A stretch of 21,227 nucleotides of DNA from Clostridiales bacterium UBA1738 (GTDB taxonomy: Bacteria > Bacillota > Clostridia > UBA1381), in NCBI GenBank assembly GCA_002315735.1, contig DCIA01000001.1, positions 76,622 through 97,848 of the forward strand, written 5' to 3'. A program made the translations under genes and the position numbers. Positions 1-5,218 of the stretch are shown piece by piece (positions within the stretch are counted from its first letter, which is position 1; each line of letters opens with the position of its first letter). Below the pieces are notes generated by a model. That model ran no database searches, was not told the origin of the DNA, and saw only the letters and a program-made list of their open reading frames with translations.

Positions 1-56
1 AGAGCAGCTGATTTGTAATCAGCAGGTCGCGGGTTCGAGTCCCATCACCAGCTCCA
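1..56 (+). tRNA. tRNA-Thr (anticodon TGT), 5' end outside the window
   Basis: Only the D-arm end onward is present. The anticodon stem is GCTGA/TCAGC around loop TTTGTAA, giving anticodon TGT, which reads ACA (Thr). The T-loop TTCGAGT, the 3' acceptor strand CACCAGC, discriminator T and encoded CCA (54-56) follow. The T-stem has an A opposite a C at its outer end, a minor imperfection. It lies 33 bp upstream of tRNA-Tyr, so the two are probably processed from one transcript. Confidence 0.93.
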
Positions 57-60
57 AACA

Positions 61-81
61 GGGTAAGCTTTATGCTTACCC
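61..81 (+). other. Spacer hairpin between two tRNAs
   Basis: A perfect 8-bp inverted repeat, GGGTAAGC (61-68) and GCTTACCC (74-81), encloses a 5-nt loop. No U-tract follows, so it does not look like a terminator. It may be a processing or spacing structure in the tRNA-Thr/tRNA-Tyr precursor; that role is inference. Confidence 0.5.
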
Positions 82-89
82 TTATATAT

Positions 90-174
90 GGGAGAGTTCC
101 CGAGTGGCCAAAGGGGACAGACTGTAAATCTGCTGCTTATAGCTTCGGTGGTTCGAATCCACCCTCTCCCACCA
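90..174 (+). tRNA. tRNA-Tyr (anticodon GTA)
   Basis: The acceptor stem GGGAGAG (90-96) pairs with CTCTCCC (164-170), followed by discriminator A and encoded CCA (172-174). The anticodon loop CTGTAAA carries GTA (124-126). A long variable arm (class II) precedes the T-arm with loop TTCGAAT, as expected for bacterial tRNA-Tyr. This is the last gene before the accessory island, and a tyrosine recombinase gene starts about 515 bp downstream, so the tRNA is a plausible integration landmark. No duplicated 3' end of this tRNA was found elsewhere in the window. Confidence 0.97.
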
Positions 175-182
175 CGTAAGTC

Positions 183-221
183 GACACATTTGTCTACCGG
201 ATGAATGTGTCTTCTTTTTTT
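183..221 (+). terminator. Rho-independent terminator of the tRNA cluster
   Basis: The arms GACACATT (183-190) and AATGTGTC (204-211) form an 8-bp stem with a 13-nt loop. TTC plus seven T follow directly. It sits 9 bp past the CCA end of tRNA-Tyr. Confidence 0.8.
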
Positions 222-269
222 GTCCAAAAACCGCATAACCACGCGGGTTTGCGGGCTTTTTCACTTAAA

Positions 270-299
270 CCGTCGAACCACCGACGGCTTAATTTTTTT
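270..299 (+). terminator. Second terminator-like hairpin after the tRNA cluster
   Basis: CCGTCG (270-275) and CGACGG (282-287) make a GC-rich 6-bp stem with a 6-nt loop, followed by CTTAA and seven T (293-299). It could back up the first terminator. Its T-run is also the 5' arm of the next hairpin (294-326), so the two structures are mutually exclusive. Confidence 0.5.
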
Positions 300-326
300 G
301 CCAATTTTTCGAAATTCGGCAAAAAA
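294..326 (+). other. Long hairpin with TTCG tetraloop
   Basis: TTTTTTGCC (294-302) pairs with GGCAAAAAA (318-326). Inside, AATTT (303-307) pairs with AAATT (312-316) around TTCG (308-311), leaving one bulged C (317). This gives 14 bp in total. The stretch from 222 to about 557 otherwise holds no supportable gene, only short repeats such as GCGGGTTTG (243-251), found inverted at 382-390, and CCGCATAA (231-238), found again at 387-394. Confidence 0.55.
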
Positions 327-557
327 TCATCAAAAATCAGCGATTTCAAAAAACAGCTCCTTTTGTCCGACTTGAACCCTTCAAACCCGCATAAATACTG
401 ACAATTCTTTGATTTATAATAATTTAACAGCTTATGTTCAAATCCACTTGTCTTGTGTAACGAAAGTCGAGTAAAAAGGTACACATAGCATATCTATTGT
501 AAAATCAAATGTAAATTCCTTCGCAAAAATAAATATTATTTTTGTTGCTAATTTCAA

Positions 558-586
558 TAGACTTTCCCCACTGCTTTCGGTATAAT
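558..586 (+). promoter_or_regulatory. Candidate promoter for leader ORF and recombinase
   Basis: TAGACT (558-563), 17 bp, then a consensus TATAAT (581-586). A strong Shine-Dalgarno AAAGGAGG (597-604) follows just downstream, supporting real transcription here. Confidence 0.55.
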
Positions 587-617
587 GTTTTACTTGAAAG
601 GAGGCAAATTCGGTAAG

Positions 618-659
618 ATGTCATTGACAGCAATTACTTATAAATTAACCTTTAAGTGA
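618..659 (+). CDS. Possible 13-residue leader peptide
   Basis: ATG at 618 opens 13 codons (MSLTAITYKLTFK) ending in TGA at 657-659. A very strong AAAGGAGG (597-604) lies 13 nt upstream, slightly farther than ideal. The ORF ends 29 bp before the recombinase start, and its stop codon overlaps the TG-n element of a second promoter. It could be a leader peptide or the remnant of a longer gene. The ribosome binding site is the only real support, as the peptide matches nothing I recognise. Confidence 0.35.
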   Translation: MSLTAITYKLTFK

Positions 660-665
660 TATAAT
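657..665 (+). promoter_or_regulatory. Extended -10 promoter just before the recombinase
   Basis: TGA-TATAAT (657-665) is a perfect extended -10 element. There is no good -35 at 16-18 bp; a TTGACA at 624-629 is 30 bp away, too far to pair with it. The site is 24 bp upstream of the recombinase ATG, leaving room for its GAGGAG. Confidence 0.45.
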
Positions 666-688
666 AAATTAGAGGAGATGTTGTCAAT

Positions 689-1531
689 ATGAAATTAGAA
701 ATAGATAAAATTAATGAATACGAGAATTATTTAATCTGCGAGGAAAAGAGCAAAGCCACAATAGAAAAATACACGAGGGATATTCGCACATTTGCGGCAT
801 GGCTTCAAAACAGAGATTTAACAAAGACAGAGGTGCTGGCATACAAGGCAAGTCTTACGGAGCAATACGCACCGACAACGGTTAATTCTGTGCTTGCATC
901 GTTAAACGGCTTCTTTGTATATATGGAATGGTTTCAGTTGAAAATAAAAAACTTGAAAATTCAAAAGAGACTATTCTGCCAACCGGAAAAAGAGCTGAGC
1001 AAGAGCGAATATGAGAGATTGCTAAAAGCTTCAAGGGACAAGAAGCACGAGAGAATAAATCTTATAATGCAAACCATATGCTCAACAGGAATACGAGTAT
1101 CAGAGCTTAAATTTATAACGGTAGAAGCTGTAACCGCAGGACAAACCACAGTAAAGCTCAAAGGCAAAATACGAACAATCCTGTTACCAAAAGAATTATG
1201 CAAGATATTAAGAAAATATATCTCGGAGCAGAAAATCACAACGGGCATGGTATTCATTACAAGAAACGGAAAAGCCATTAACCGCCACGACGTGTGGAAA
1301 GCGATGAAGAACTTGTGCGAATCAGCAGGAGTGGCAAAAGAAAAGGTATTCCCACATAACCTACGTCACCTGTTTGCAAGAACATACTACTCGCTTCAAA
1401 ACGATATTGTAAGGCTTGCAGATATACTCGGCCACAGCAACATAAACACCACAAGAATATATACAATCGAAAATGGTGACGTGCATCGCAGACAAATGCA
1501 AAGGCTCGGATTGGTGCATATGCTGGCATAA
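689..1531 (+). CDS. Tyrosine recombinase / integrase (XerC/D-like)
   Basis: This 280-residue site-specific recombinase cuts and rejoins DNA through a tyrosine. Residues 1-90 form the SAM-like core-binding domain. The catalytic domain follows, with R136 in STGIR, a lysine in KLKGK (about 158-160), H223 and R226 in PHNLRH, H249 in LGHS and Y258 in RIYT, so the active-site set appears complete. The start is supported by GAGGAG (672-677) 11 nt upstream. At 280 residues it is of Xer size, shorter than many phage integrases that carry an extra arm-binding domain. It is the first gene after the tRNA cluster and probably mobilised or mobilises the island. It could instead be a local DNA invertase, but no flanking inverted repeats were noticed. 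Confidence 0.92.
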   Translation: MKLEIDKINEYENYLICEEKSKATIEKYTRDIRTFAAWLQNRDLTKTEVLAYKASLTEQYAPTTVNSVLASLNGFFVYMEWFQLKIKNLKIQKRLFCQPEKELSKSEYERLLKASRDKKHERINLIMQTICSTGIRVSELKFITVEAVTAGQTTVKLKGKIRTILLPKELCKILRKYISEQKITTGMVFITRNGKAINRHDVWKAMKNLCESAGVAKEKVFPHNLRHLFARTYYSLQNDIVRLADILGHSNINTTRIYTIENGDVHRRQMQRLGLVHMLA

Positions 1532-1560
1532 AAAAATGCCACATAATCAGCATTATGTGG
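1531..1560 (-). terminator. Terminator-like hairpin, oriented for the minus strand
   Basis: CCACATAAT (1539-1547) and ATTATGTGG (1552-1560) form a perfect 9-bp stem with a 4-nt loop. The A-run at 1531-1536 becomes a U-run on the minus strand, while no U-tract follows on the plus strand. It would best stop antisense transcription entering the recombinase gene. Confidence 0.5.
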
Positions 1561-1700
1561 TCAAAAATTCAAAAGTATTTAAGTTATATAATTCATTATA
1601 ACAAAAATAAACACAAGAGTCAATCAATGACGAGTAATTACCGCAATTTGCCTAAACAAAATGACAATTTATACATGCAAAATTGACCATCGAAAAAATC

Positions 1701-1724
1701 AGATTTTCGCTGGTCTGAAAATCT
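1701..1724 (+). other. Hairpin upstream of the SLOG gene
   Basis: AGATTTTC (1701-1708) and GAAAATCT (1717-1724) form a perfect 8-bp stem with an 8-nt loop. It lies about 100 bp before the chosen start of the SLOG gene. No U-tract longer than three follows, so it may be a leader structure or a weak terminator. Nothing else is supportable between 1561 and 1826. Confidence 0.4.
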
Positions 1725-1826
1725 TTGTCAAAAAAAGAACGAACACTATTTTTTCACGGAAAATCCAATACGATTATTATCCGTTTCACCCATAATGCTG
1801 ATTATGTTAGAATGGGTGATTTTACG

Positions 1827-2333
1827 ATGGAAAGTGCAGCTTGCTTCATAGGACACAGAAAAATAAATAACACCTCGGAGCTTCAGGAAAACATAAAAAA
1901 GATTATTATTGAATTAATAGAAGCCGGAACAAAAAACTTTATATTTGGCGACCACTCCACCTTTAATTCGTTGTGCTATAAAATAGTAACCGAGCTAAAA
2001 GAAAACGGTGCGGAAATTAACAGAATACATTTTCGCAAGGACTACGAGGAGCCAAATGATTATACAATGGAATTGCTCATGAGTGGCTATGAGGACAGCG
2101 TATGCCCTAAAGGAGTTTCAAAAGCAGGCGCGGCAAGCTATGTTGAAAGAAACCAAGCAATGATTCGTGAAAGCGATACCTGCGTCTTTTATTATAATGA
2201 AGAATATAAGCCAAGCAGAAGAAAACAAAGCAAAAGTTCGATAAGCGACTACCAGCCTAAAAGCGGAACGGCAGCGGCATATGAATTTGCTATGCGCGAA
2301 AACAAGAAAATAATTAATATGTATTTAAAATGA
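1827..2333 (+). CDS. SLOG-superfamily DUF1273 (YpsA-like) protein
   Basis: This 168-residue protein matches the Firmicutes DUF1273 group of the SLOG superfamily. These are Rossmann-like folds thought to bind nucleotides or nucleotide-derived ligands. The N-terminal CFIGHRK (6-12) is the family signature; FIFGDHSTF (38-46) is the second glycine-containing loop, and SDYQPKSGTAAAYEFA (140-155) the conserved C-terminal motif. I chose ATG 1827 because GGTGA (1815-1819) lies 7 nt upstream and the protein then begins at the family signature. The frame is open back to TTG 1725, but that extension looks non-coding. SLOG proteins are frequent in mobile and defence loci, where some act as ligand sensors. 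The substrate and role here are unknown. A good terminator directly follows, so it is monocistronic. Confidence 0.8.
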   Translation: MESAACFIGHRKINNTSELQENIKKIIIELIEAGTKNFIFGDHSTFNSLCYKIVTELKENGAEINRIHFRKDYEEPNDYTMELLMSGYEDSVCPKGVSKAGAASYVERNQAMIRESDTCVFYYNEEYKPSRRKQSKSSISDYQPKSGTAAAYEFAMRENKKIINMYLK

Positions 2334-2335
2334 TA

Positions 2336-2364
2336 TTTCCTATTGTAATGATAGGAAATTTTTT
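2336..2364 (+). terminator. Rho-independent terminator after the SLOG gene
   Basis: TTTCCTAT (2336-2343) and ATAGGAAA (2351-2358) with a 7-nt loop, then six T (2359-2364). It begins 3 bp past the stop codon. Confidence 0.85.
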
Positions 2365-2432
2365 GTATAAAATGATTAATAATTAATAATTTTATTGATT
2401 TCTTGATGTCTAAAATAAAAAAATATGTAACA

Positions 2433-2448
2433 GTAACAGAAATGTTAC
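2433..2448 (+). promoter_or_regulatory. Candidate operator upstream of the WYL regulator
   Basis: GTAACA-GAAA-TGTTAC is a perfect 6+4+6 inverted repeat. A further half-site, TGTAAC, occurs at 2426-2431. The palindrome ends 9 bp before the -35 box of the WYL gene, a fitting position for an autoregulatory site. Binding by the WYL protein itself is inference. Confidence 0.4.
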
Positions 2449-2457
2449 GGTCAAGAC

Positions 2458-2486
2458 TTGAAATTTTTGTCGGAATATGCTATAAT
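2458..2486 (+). promoter_or_regulatory. Promoter of the WYL-GNAT operon
   Basis: TTGAAA (2458-2463), 17 bp, TATAAT (2481-2486), with TGC directly before the -10 (extended -10). The -35 overlaps a small palindrome, TCAAGACTTGA (2451-2461). Confidence 0.8.
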
Positions 2487-2520
2487 ATAATAGTATTATT
2501 ATAATTACGGAGGCAGGGCT

Positions 2521-3468
2521 ATGCCACAAGATAATTGTCAGAAGATAAAATTATTAAAGCTCATGGAAATATTGCGTCAAGAAACGGATGAATACCATCC
2601 GATGAAGACGGGAGCTATATGCGAAAAGCTATGTGCAATGGGAACGACTTGCGACAGGAGAACTCTTCACAAGGACATAAAATTACTCAACAAATATGGC
2701 TATGAAATAATGAAGGAGCTCATAGACCATGAAAACGCATACTACATAGCAGACAGAAGCTTCAGCGTGCCGGAGCTTAAAATATTGATAGACGCAGTGC
2801 AGGCGGCAAGCTTTGTTACAGATAAGAGAACCGAAGAATTAATTGATAAGATTGCAGAACTTGGCGGCAGTAACAGAGCAAAAATATTAAAAAGTAATAT
2901 TGTTCATTTTAATACGAGAAAGCATAGCAACGAAGCTATATTTTATAATATAGACGCATTGGAAGAAGCAATACGCAAAAACAAAAAAATTATTTTTAAA
3001 TACTATGATTTGGGCATTGATGGAAAGCCGGTATATCGCAGAGACGGACACCACTATGTCGTAGAACCGATAGCATTGGTTTTTAATGAAGACAATTATT
3101 ATCTTGAAGCGTATAGCTGCAAACATTTAGGAACTACTACTTATCGTGTTGACAGAATGAGTAACGTTGAAATAATAGATGAAAAAATAACAAAAGAAGC
3201 AAAAGCACTCCGTAAGGATATTGCAAAATCAACAAAGTCGTCATTTAAAATGTATGGCGGCGAAATTGAAACGGTGACATTGCAGTTTGATAAGAAGCTC
3301 ATTGGAGCAGTTTATGATAAATTTGGTGAAGACACAAAAATGACAATGGTTGATGAAAACACTGTAACGACAACTGTTGATGTGCAGATAAGCCCGACGT
3401 TCAAAGGGTGGCTGGCACAGTTTGGCGAGGATATGAAATGTACGATGAATTGCCCTTGCAAAAATTAA
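2521..3468 (+). CDS. WYL-domain transcriptional regulator
   Basis: This 315-residue protein has an N-terminal helix-turn-helix (about 27-62, including TCDRRTLHKDIKLL). The WYL ligand-sensing domain follows (about 140-220, with NYYLEAY and TYRVDRM), then a C-terminal WCX-like segment (about 248-305). WYL regulators often respond to nucleic-acid fragments or nucleotides and commonly control prokaryotic defence loci. The start is fixed by GGAGG (2509-2513) 7 nt upstream. It has its own strong promoter and a candidate operator, and probably forms an operon with the acetyltransferase 28 bp downstream. The C-terminus is odd: after FGEDMK the frame gives a cysteine-rich tail and stops, whereas a neighbouring frame continues for 15 codons. 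A late frameshift is possible but may be harmless. Confidence 0.88.
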   Translation: MPQDNCQKIKLLKLMEILRQETDEYHPMKTGAICEKLCAMGTTCDRRTLHKDIKLLNKYGYEIMKELIDHENAYYIADRSFSVPELKILIDAVQAASFVTDKRTEELIDKIAELGGSNRAKILKSNIVHFNTRKHSNEAIFYNIDALEEAIRKNKKIIFKYYDLGIDGKPVYRRDGHHYVVEPIALVFNEDNYYLEAYSCKHLGTTTYRVDRMSNVEIIDEKITKEAKALRKDIAKSTKSSFKMYGGEIETVTLQFDKKLIGAVYDKFGEDTKMTMVDENTVTTTVDVQISPTFKGWLAQFGEDMKCTMNCPCKN

Positions 3469-3496
3469 GAAATAAAGCTTTGAGGTGATGTAAGCC

Positions 3497-4069
3497 ATGA
3501 TTATTGAAACAGAAAGACTTATTTTGCGTCCGTTTCTTGAAAGCGATGCTGAAGATGTATTTGAATATCTTCATCAACCATTGGTCAACTGCTTTAAATG
3601 TATGAAGCTTGATACAATTGAAGATGCGAAAAAAGAAATGAAAAATCGAATTGGTGAAACGGAGTACTATTTTGCTATAGTATTAAAGGAATCCGAAAAA
3701 GTAATCGGTGAAATTGATGCCTTCCCCGAAAGCGGAGAACCGCATCAAGACGAAAACTCCGTAAAAGATACATTTAGTCCATGCTGGATGCTAAACCAAG
3801 ATTATTTCGGACAAGGATATGCTTATGAAGCGGCACGAGCATTCTTTGACTATCTGTTTAAGGAAAAGGGTGCAAGACGAATTTATGCATATACAGAGGA
3901 CTACAACAAATCGAGTCAGCATCTTTGCGAAAAACTCGGTATGCGACAAGAAGGCTTGTTTAAAGAGTTTATTTCTTTTGTAAATAATCCTGATGGAACA
4001 CCAAGATATGAAAACACCTACCAGTATGCAATACTAAAAAAGGAATGGGAAATGATGTCCAAAGAATAG
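3497..4069 (+). CDS. GNAT-family N-acetyltransferase (RimJ/RimL-like)
   Basis: This 190-residue acetyl-CoA-dependent acetyltransferase is of the Acetyltransf_3 type. It opens with IIETERLILRPF, the hallmark start of RimJ/RimL-like enzymes. The acetyl-CoA pyrophosphate-binding loop is FGQGYA (104-109), followed by a helix (YEAARAFFDYLF). NKSSQHLCEKLGM (137-149) is the conserved motif B. Its substrate cannot be read from sequence: candidates are a protein N-terminus, an amino-group metabolite or an antibiotic. AGGTGAT (3483-3489) lies 7 nt before ATG. It follows the WYL gene closely with no terminator between, so co-expression is likely. The gene looks intact. Confidence 0.87.
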   Translation: MIIETERLILRPFLESDAEDVFEYLHQPLVNCFKCMKLDTIEDAKKEMKNRIGETEYYFAIVLKESEKVIGEIDAFPESGEPHQDENSVKDTFSPCWMLNQDYFGQGYAYEAARAFFDYLFKEKGARRIYAYTEDYNKSSQHLCEKLGMRQEGLFKEFISFVNNPDGTPRYENTYQYAILKKEWEMMSKE

Positions 4070-4114
4070 TTGATAGGATGATAACAGTGCTTGAGGAAAA
4101 AGGTGAGAATATGA

Positions 4115-4330
4115 AATATTATTAAATGTAAGTCATTAGCTATAAAAATTAAAGAAATTATTGATACAAAATCTTCATTTGCAGATTGGCTAAATAACCA
4201 GATTGTCCGTGATCAATTAAAGTTTGATATTAAGGTTTGTTTGATTAAAAACGGGTATCCGCCACAGTACAGTCCCGATGTATTTACTAAGGTTATGGAG
4301 CAGGTTGAAAATTTTGAGGAGAATAATTAA
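4115..4330 (+). pseudogene. hsdR: Remnant: C-terminal end of type I restriction subunit HsdR
   Basis: Translation of this open stretch, which has no start codon, gives about 71 residues, including SLAIKIKEIID, DTKSSFADWLNNQIVRDQL, KNGYPPQYSP and VMEQVENFEENN. This is the C-terminal signature of HsdR, the ATP-dependent translocase/endonuclease of type I restriction-modification (pattern DW-x-vR-x-kl...ygyPP...vleQ). A stop in frame at 4112-4114 closes it upstream, and the GNAT gene occupies the space where the rest would be. All helicase and nuclease parts are missing, so it is a gene relic. Neither hsdM nor hsdS was seen. The next genes (YgjP, RhuM) are families often found inside type I loci, so the locus probably once held a full system. 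Confidence 0.72.
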
Positions 4331-4333
4331 TAT
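4305..4333 (+). promoter_or_regulatory. Weak candidate promoter for the YgjP-helicase-RhuM operon
   Basis: TTGAAA (4305-4310), 17 bp, TAATAT (4328-4333; four of six consensus bases). It lies inside the hsdR remnant. No better promoter was found between 4070 and 4480. Confidence 0.3.
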
Positions 4334-4370
4334 AAGTGATGCGTATTATAGGGACGGCAATAAGGATTTG

Positions 4371-4478
4371 ATGTATGACCTGATTGCCGGATATGTAAAT
4401 GAGAGAATAGATGAATATTTAAGAATATTATCGATTTGTGACGATAAATTGGATAACTATTATTCAAAATTAAAATAA
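4371..4478 (+). CDS. Small hypothetical ORF before the metallopeptidase
   Basis: From ATG 4371 the frame encodes 35 residues (MYDLIAGYVNERIDEYLRIL, then a tail rich in Asp, Tyr and Lys) and stops 4 bp before the YgjP gene. AAGGA (4362-4366) is only 4 nt upstream, a weak site. The same frame reads sensibly from 4332 (ATA AGT GAT GCG), and GAGGAG (4316-4321) lies 10 nt before that ATA. A former ATG mutated to ATA, giving an original 48-residue protein, is therefore plausible. No family was recognised. Its job may be translational coupling to the gene below, which lacks its own ribosome binding site. Confidence 0.35.
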   Translation: MYDLIAGYVNERIDEYLRILSICDDKLDNYYSKLK

Positions 4479-4482
4479 AACT

Positions 4483-5208
4483 ATGAAACAACAACTAACC
4501 CTTTCAAACAGAGTCATAACATATGACCTACAACGAAAAAAAGTTAAGAATATAAACCTCCGAATTAAGCCTGACGGAAGCATATATGTTTCCGCCAATA
4601 ATTCAGTGAGTCTAAAAAAGATAAATGCATTCATATTATCAAAAGAGCAGTTTATTATAAATGCACTTGATAAGTATGAAGAAGCGAAAAAGACTGCACC
4701 AAAGGCTAAAGAATATGTTAGCGGTGAAGTGTTTGTAGTTTTCGGACGTGAAATAGAATTGGTTGTAATCTCGGCAAACAAGAACTATGTTGAATGTGAT
4801 GGACTTTGCATTTATCTTTGTGTTAAGGATGAAAGTGACACAGAACTTAAAAAGAAAACCTTAAACAAGTGGCTGAAAAATCAATGCGAAGTAGCTGTGA
4901 CAAAGTTATGCGAAAAGATATACCCAAGTTTTGAAAAGTATTGCGTAGACTTTCCTCAAATTAAGTTTAGAACAATGACATCTCGTTGGGGAAGCTGTCA
5001 CACAAAGAAAAATATTTTGACTTTTAATTACAGGCTGATTTCTGCACCAATCGAAGCTATTGAAGGCGTTGTGGTGCATGAGTTTGTTCACTTTATTGTG
5101 CCAAACCATTCAAAAAAGTTTTATGATGTACTTGAAGCGTATTTGCCTGATTGGAAACAGCGAAAGAAACTACTTGAGCAATATGGTACGAAAAACACTT
5201 TGAATTAG
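4483..5208 (+). CDS. YgjP-like zinc metallopeptidase (DUF45 / M48-related)
   Basis: This 241-residue protein matches the YgjP family (COG1451, PF01863). The zinc motif HEFVH (199-203) is followed by a probable third ligand at NHSKKFY (H209). The family signature SRWGSC (167-172) and the N-terminal block NLRIKPDGSIYVSA (24-38) are present. There is no signal peptide or membrane segment, so it acts in the cytoplasm. Its target is unknown. COG1451 proteins are repeatedly found next to type I restriction genes, which fits the hsdR remnant just upstream. No Shine-Dalgarno is visible before ATG 4483, so it probably relies on coupling to the small ORF ending at 4478. It is first of three closely spaced genes; the helicase begins 10 bp after its stop. 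Confidence 0.87.
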   Translation: MKQQLTLSNRVITYDLQRKKVKNINLRIKPDGSIYVSANNSVSLKKINAFILSKEQFIINALDKYEEAKKTAPKAKEYVSGEVFVVFGREIELVVISANKNYVECDGLCIYLCVKDESDTELKKKTLNKWLKNQCEVAVTKLCEKIYPSFEKYCVDFPQIKFRTMTSRWGSCHTKKNILTFNYRLISAPIEAIEGVVVHEFVHFIVPNHSKKFYDVLEAYLPDWKQRKKLLEQYGTKNTLN

Positions 5209-5218
5209 GAGGGCAAGT

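Noticed and set aside
45..484. Minus-strand open frames over and beyond the tRNA genes (60-96 codons)
   Set aside because: They lie antisense to tRNA-Thr/tRNA-Tyr and their terminators, and read like the spurious tRNA-derived proteins often mis-annotated. No ribosome binding sites were seen.
4078..4125. 16-codon frame (MITVLEEKGENMKYY) between the GNAT gene and the hsdR remnant
   Set aside because: Short, and it ends within the hsdR remnant. It is probably fragment DNA from the lost restriction gene or chance.
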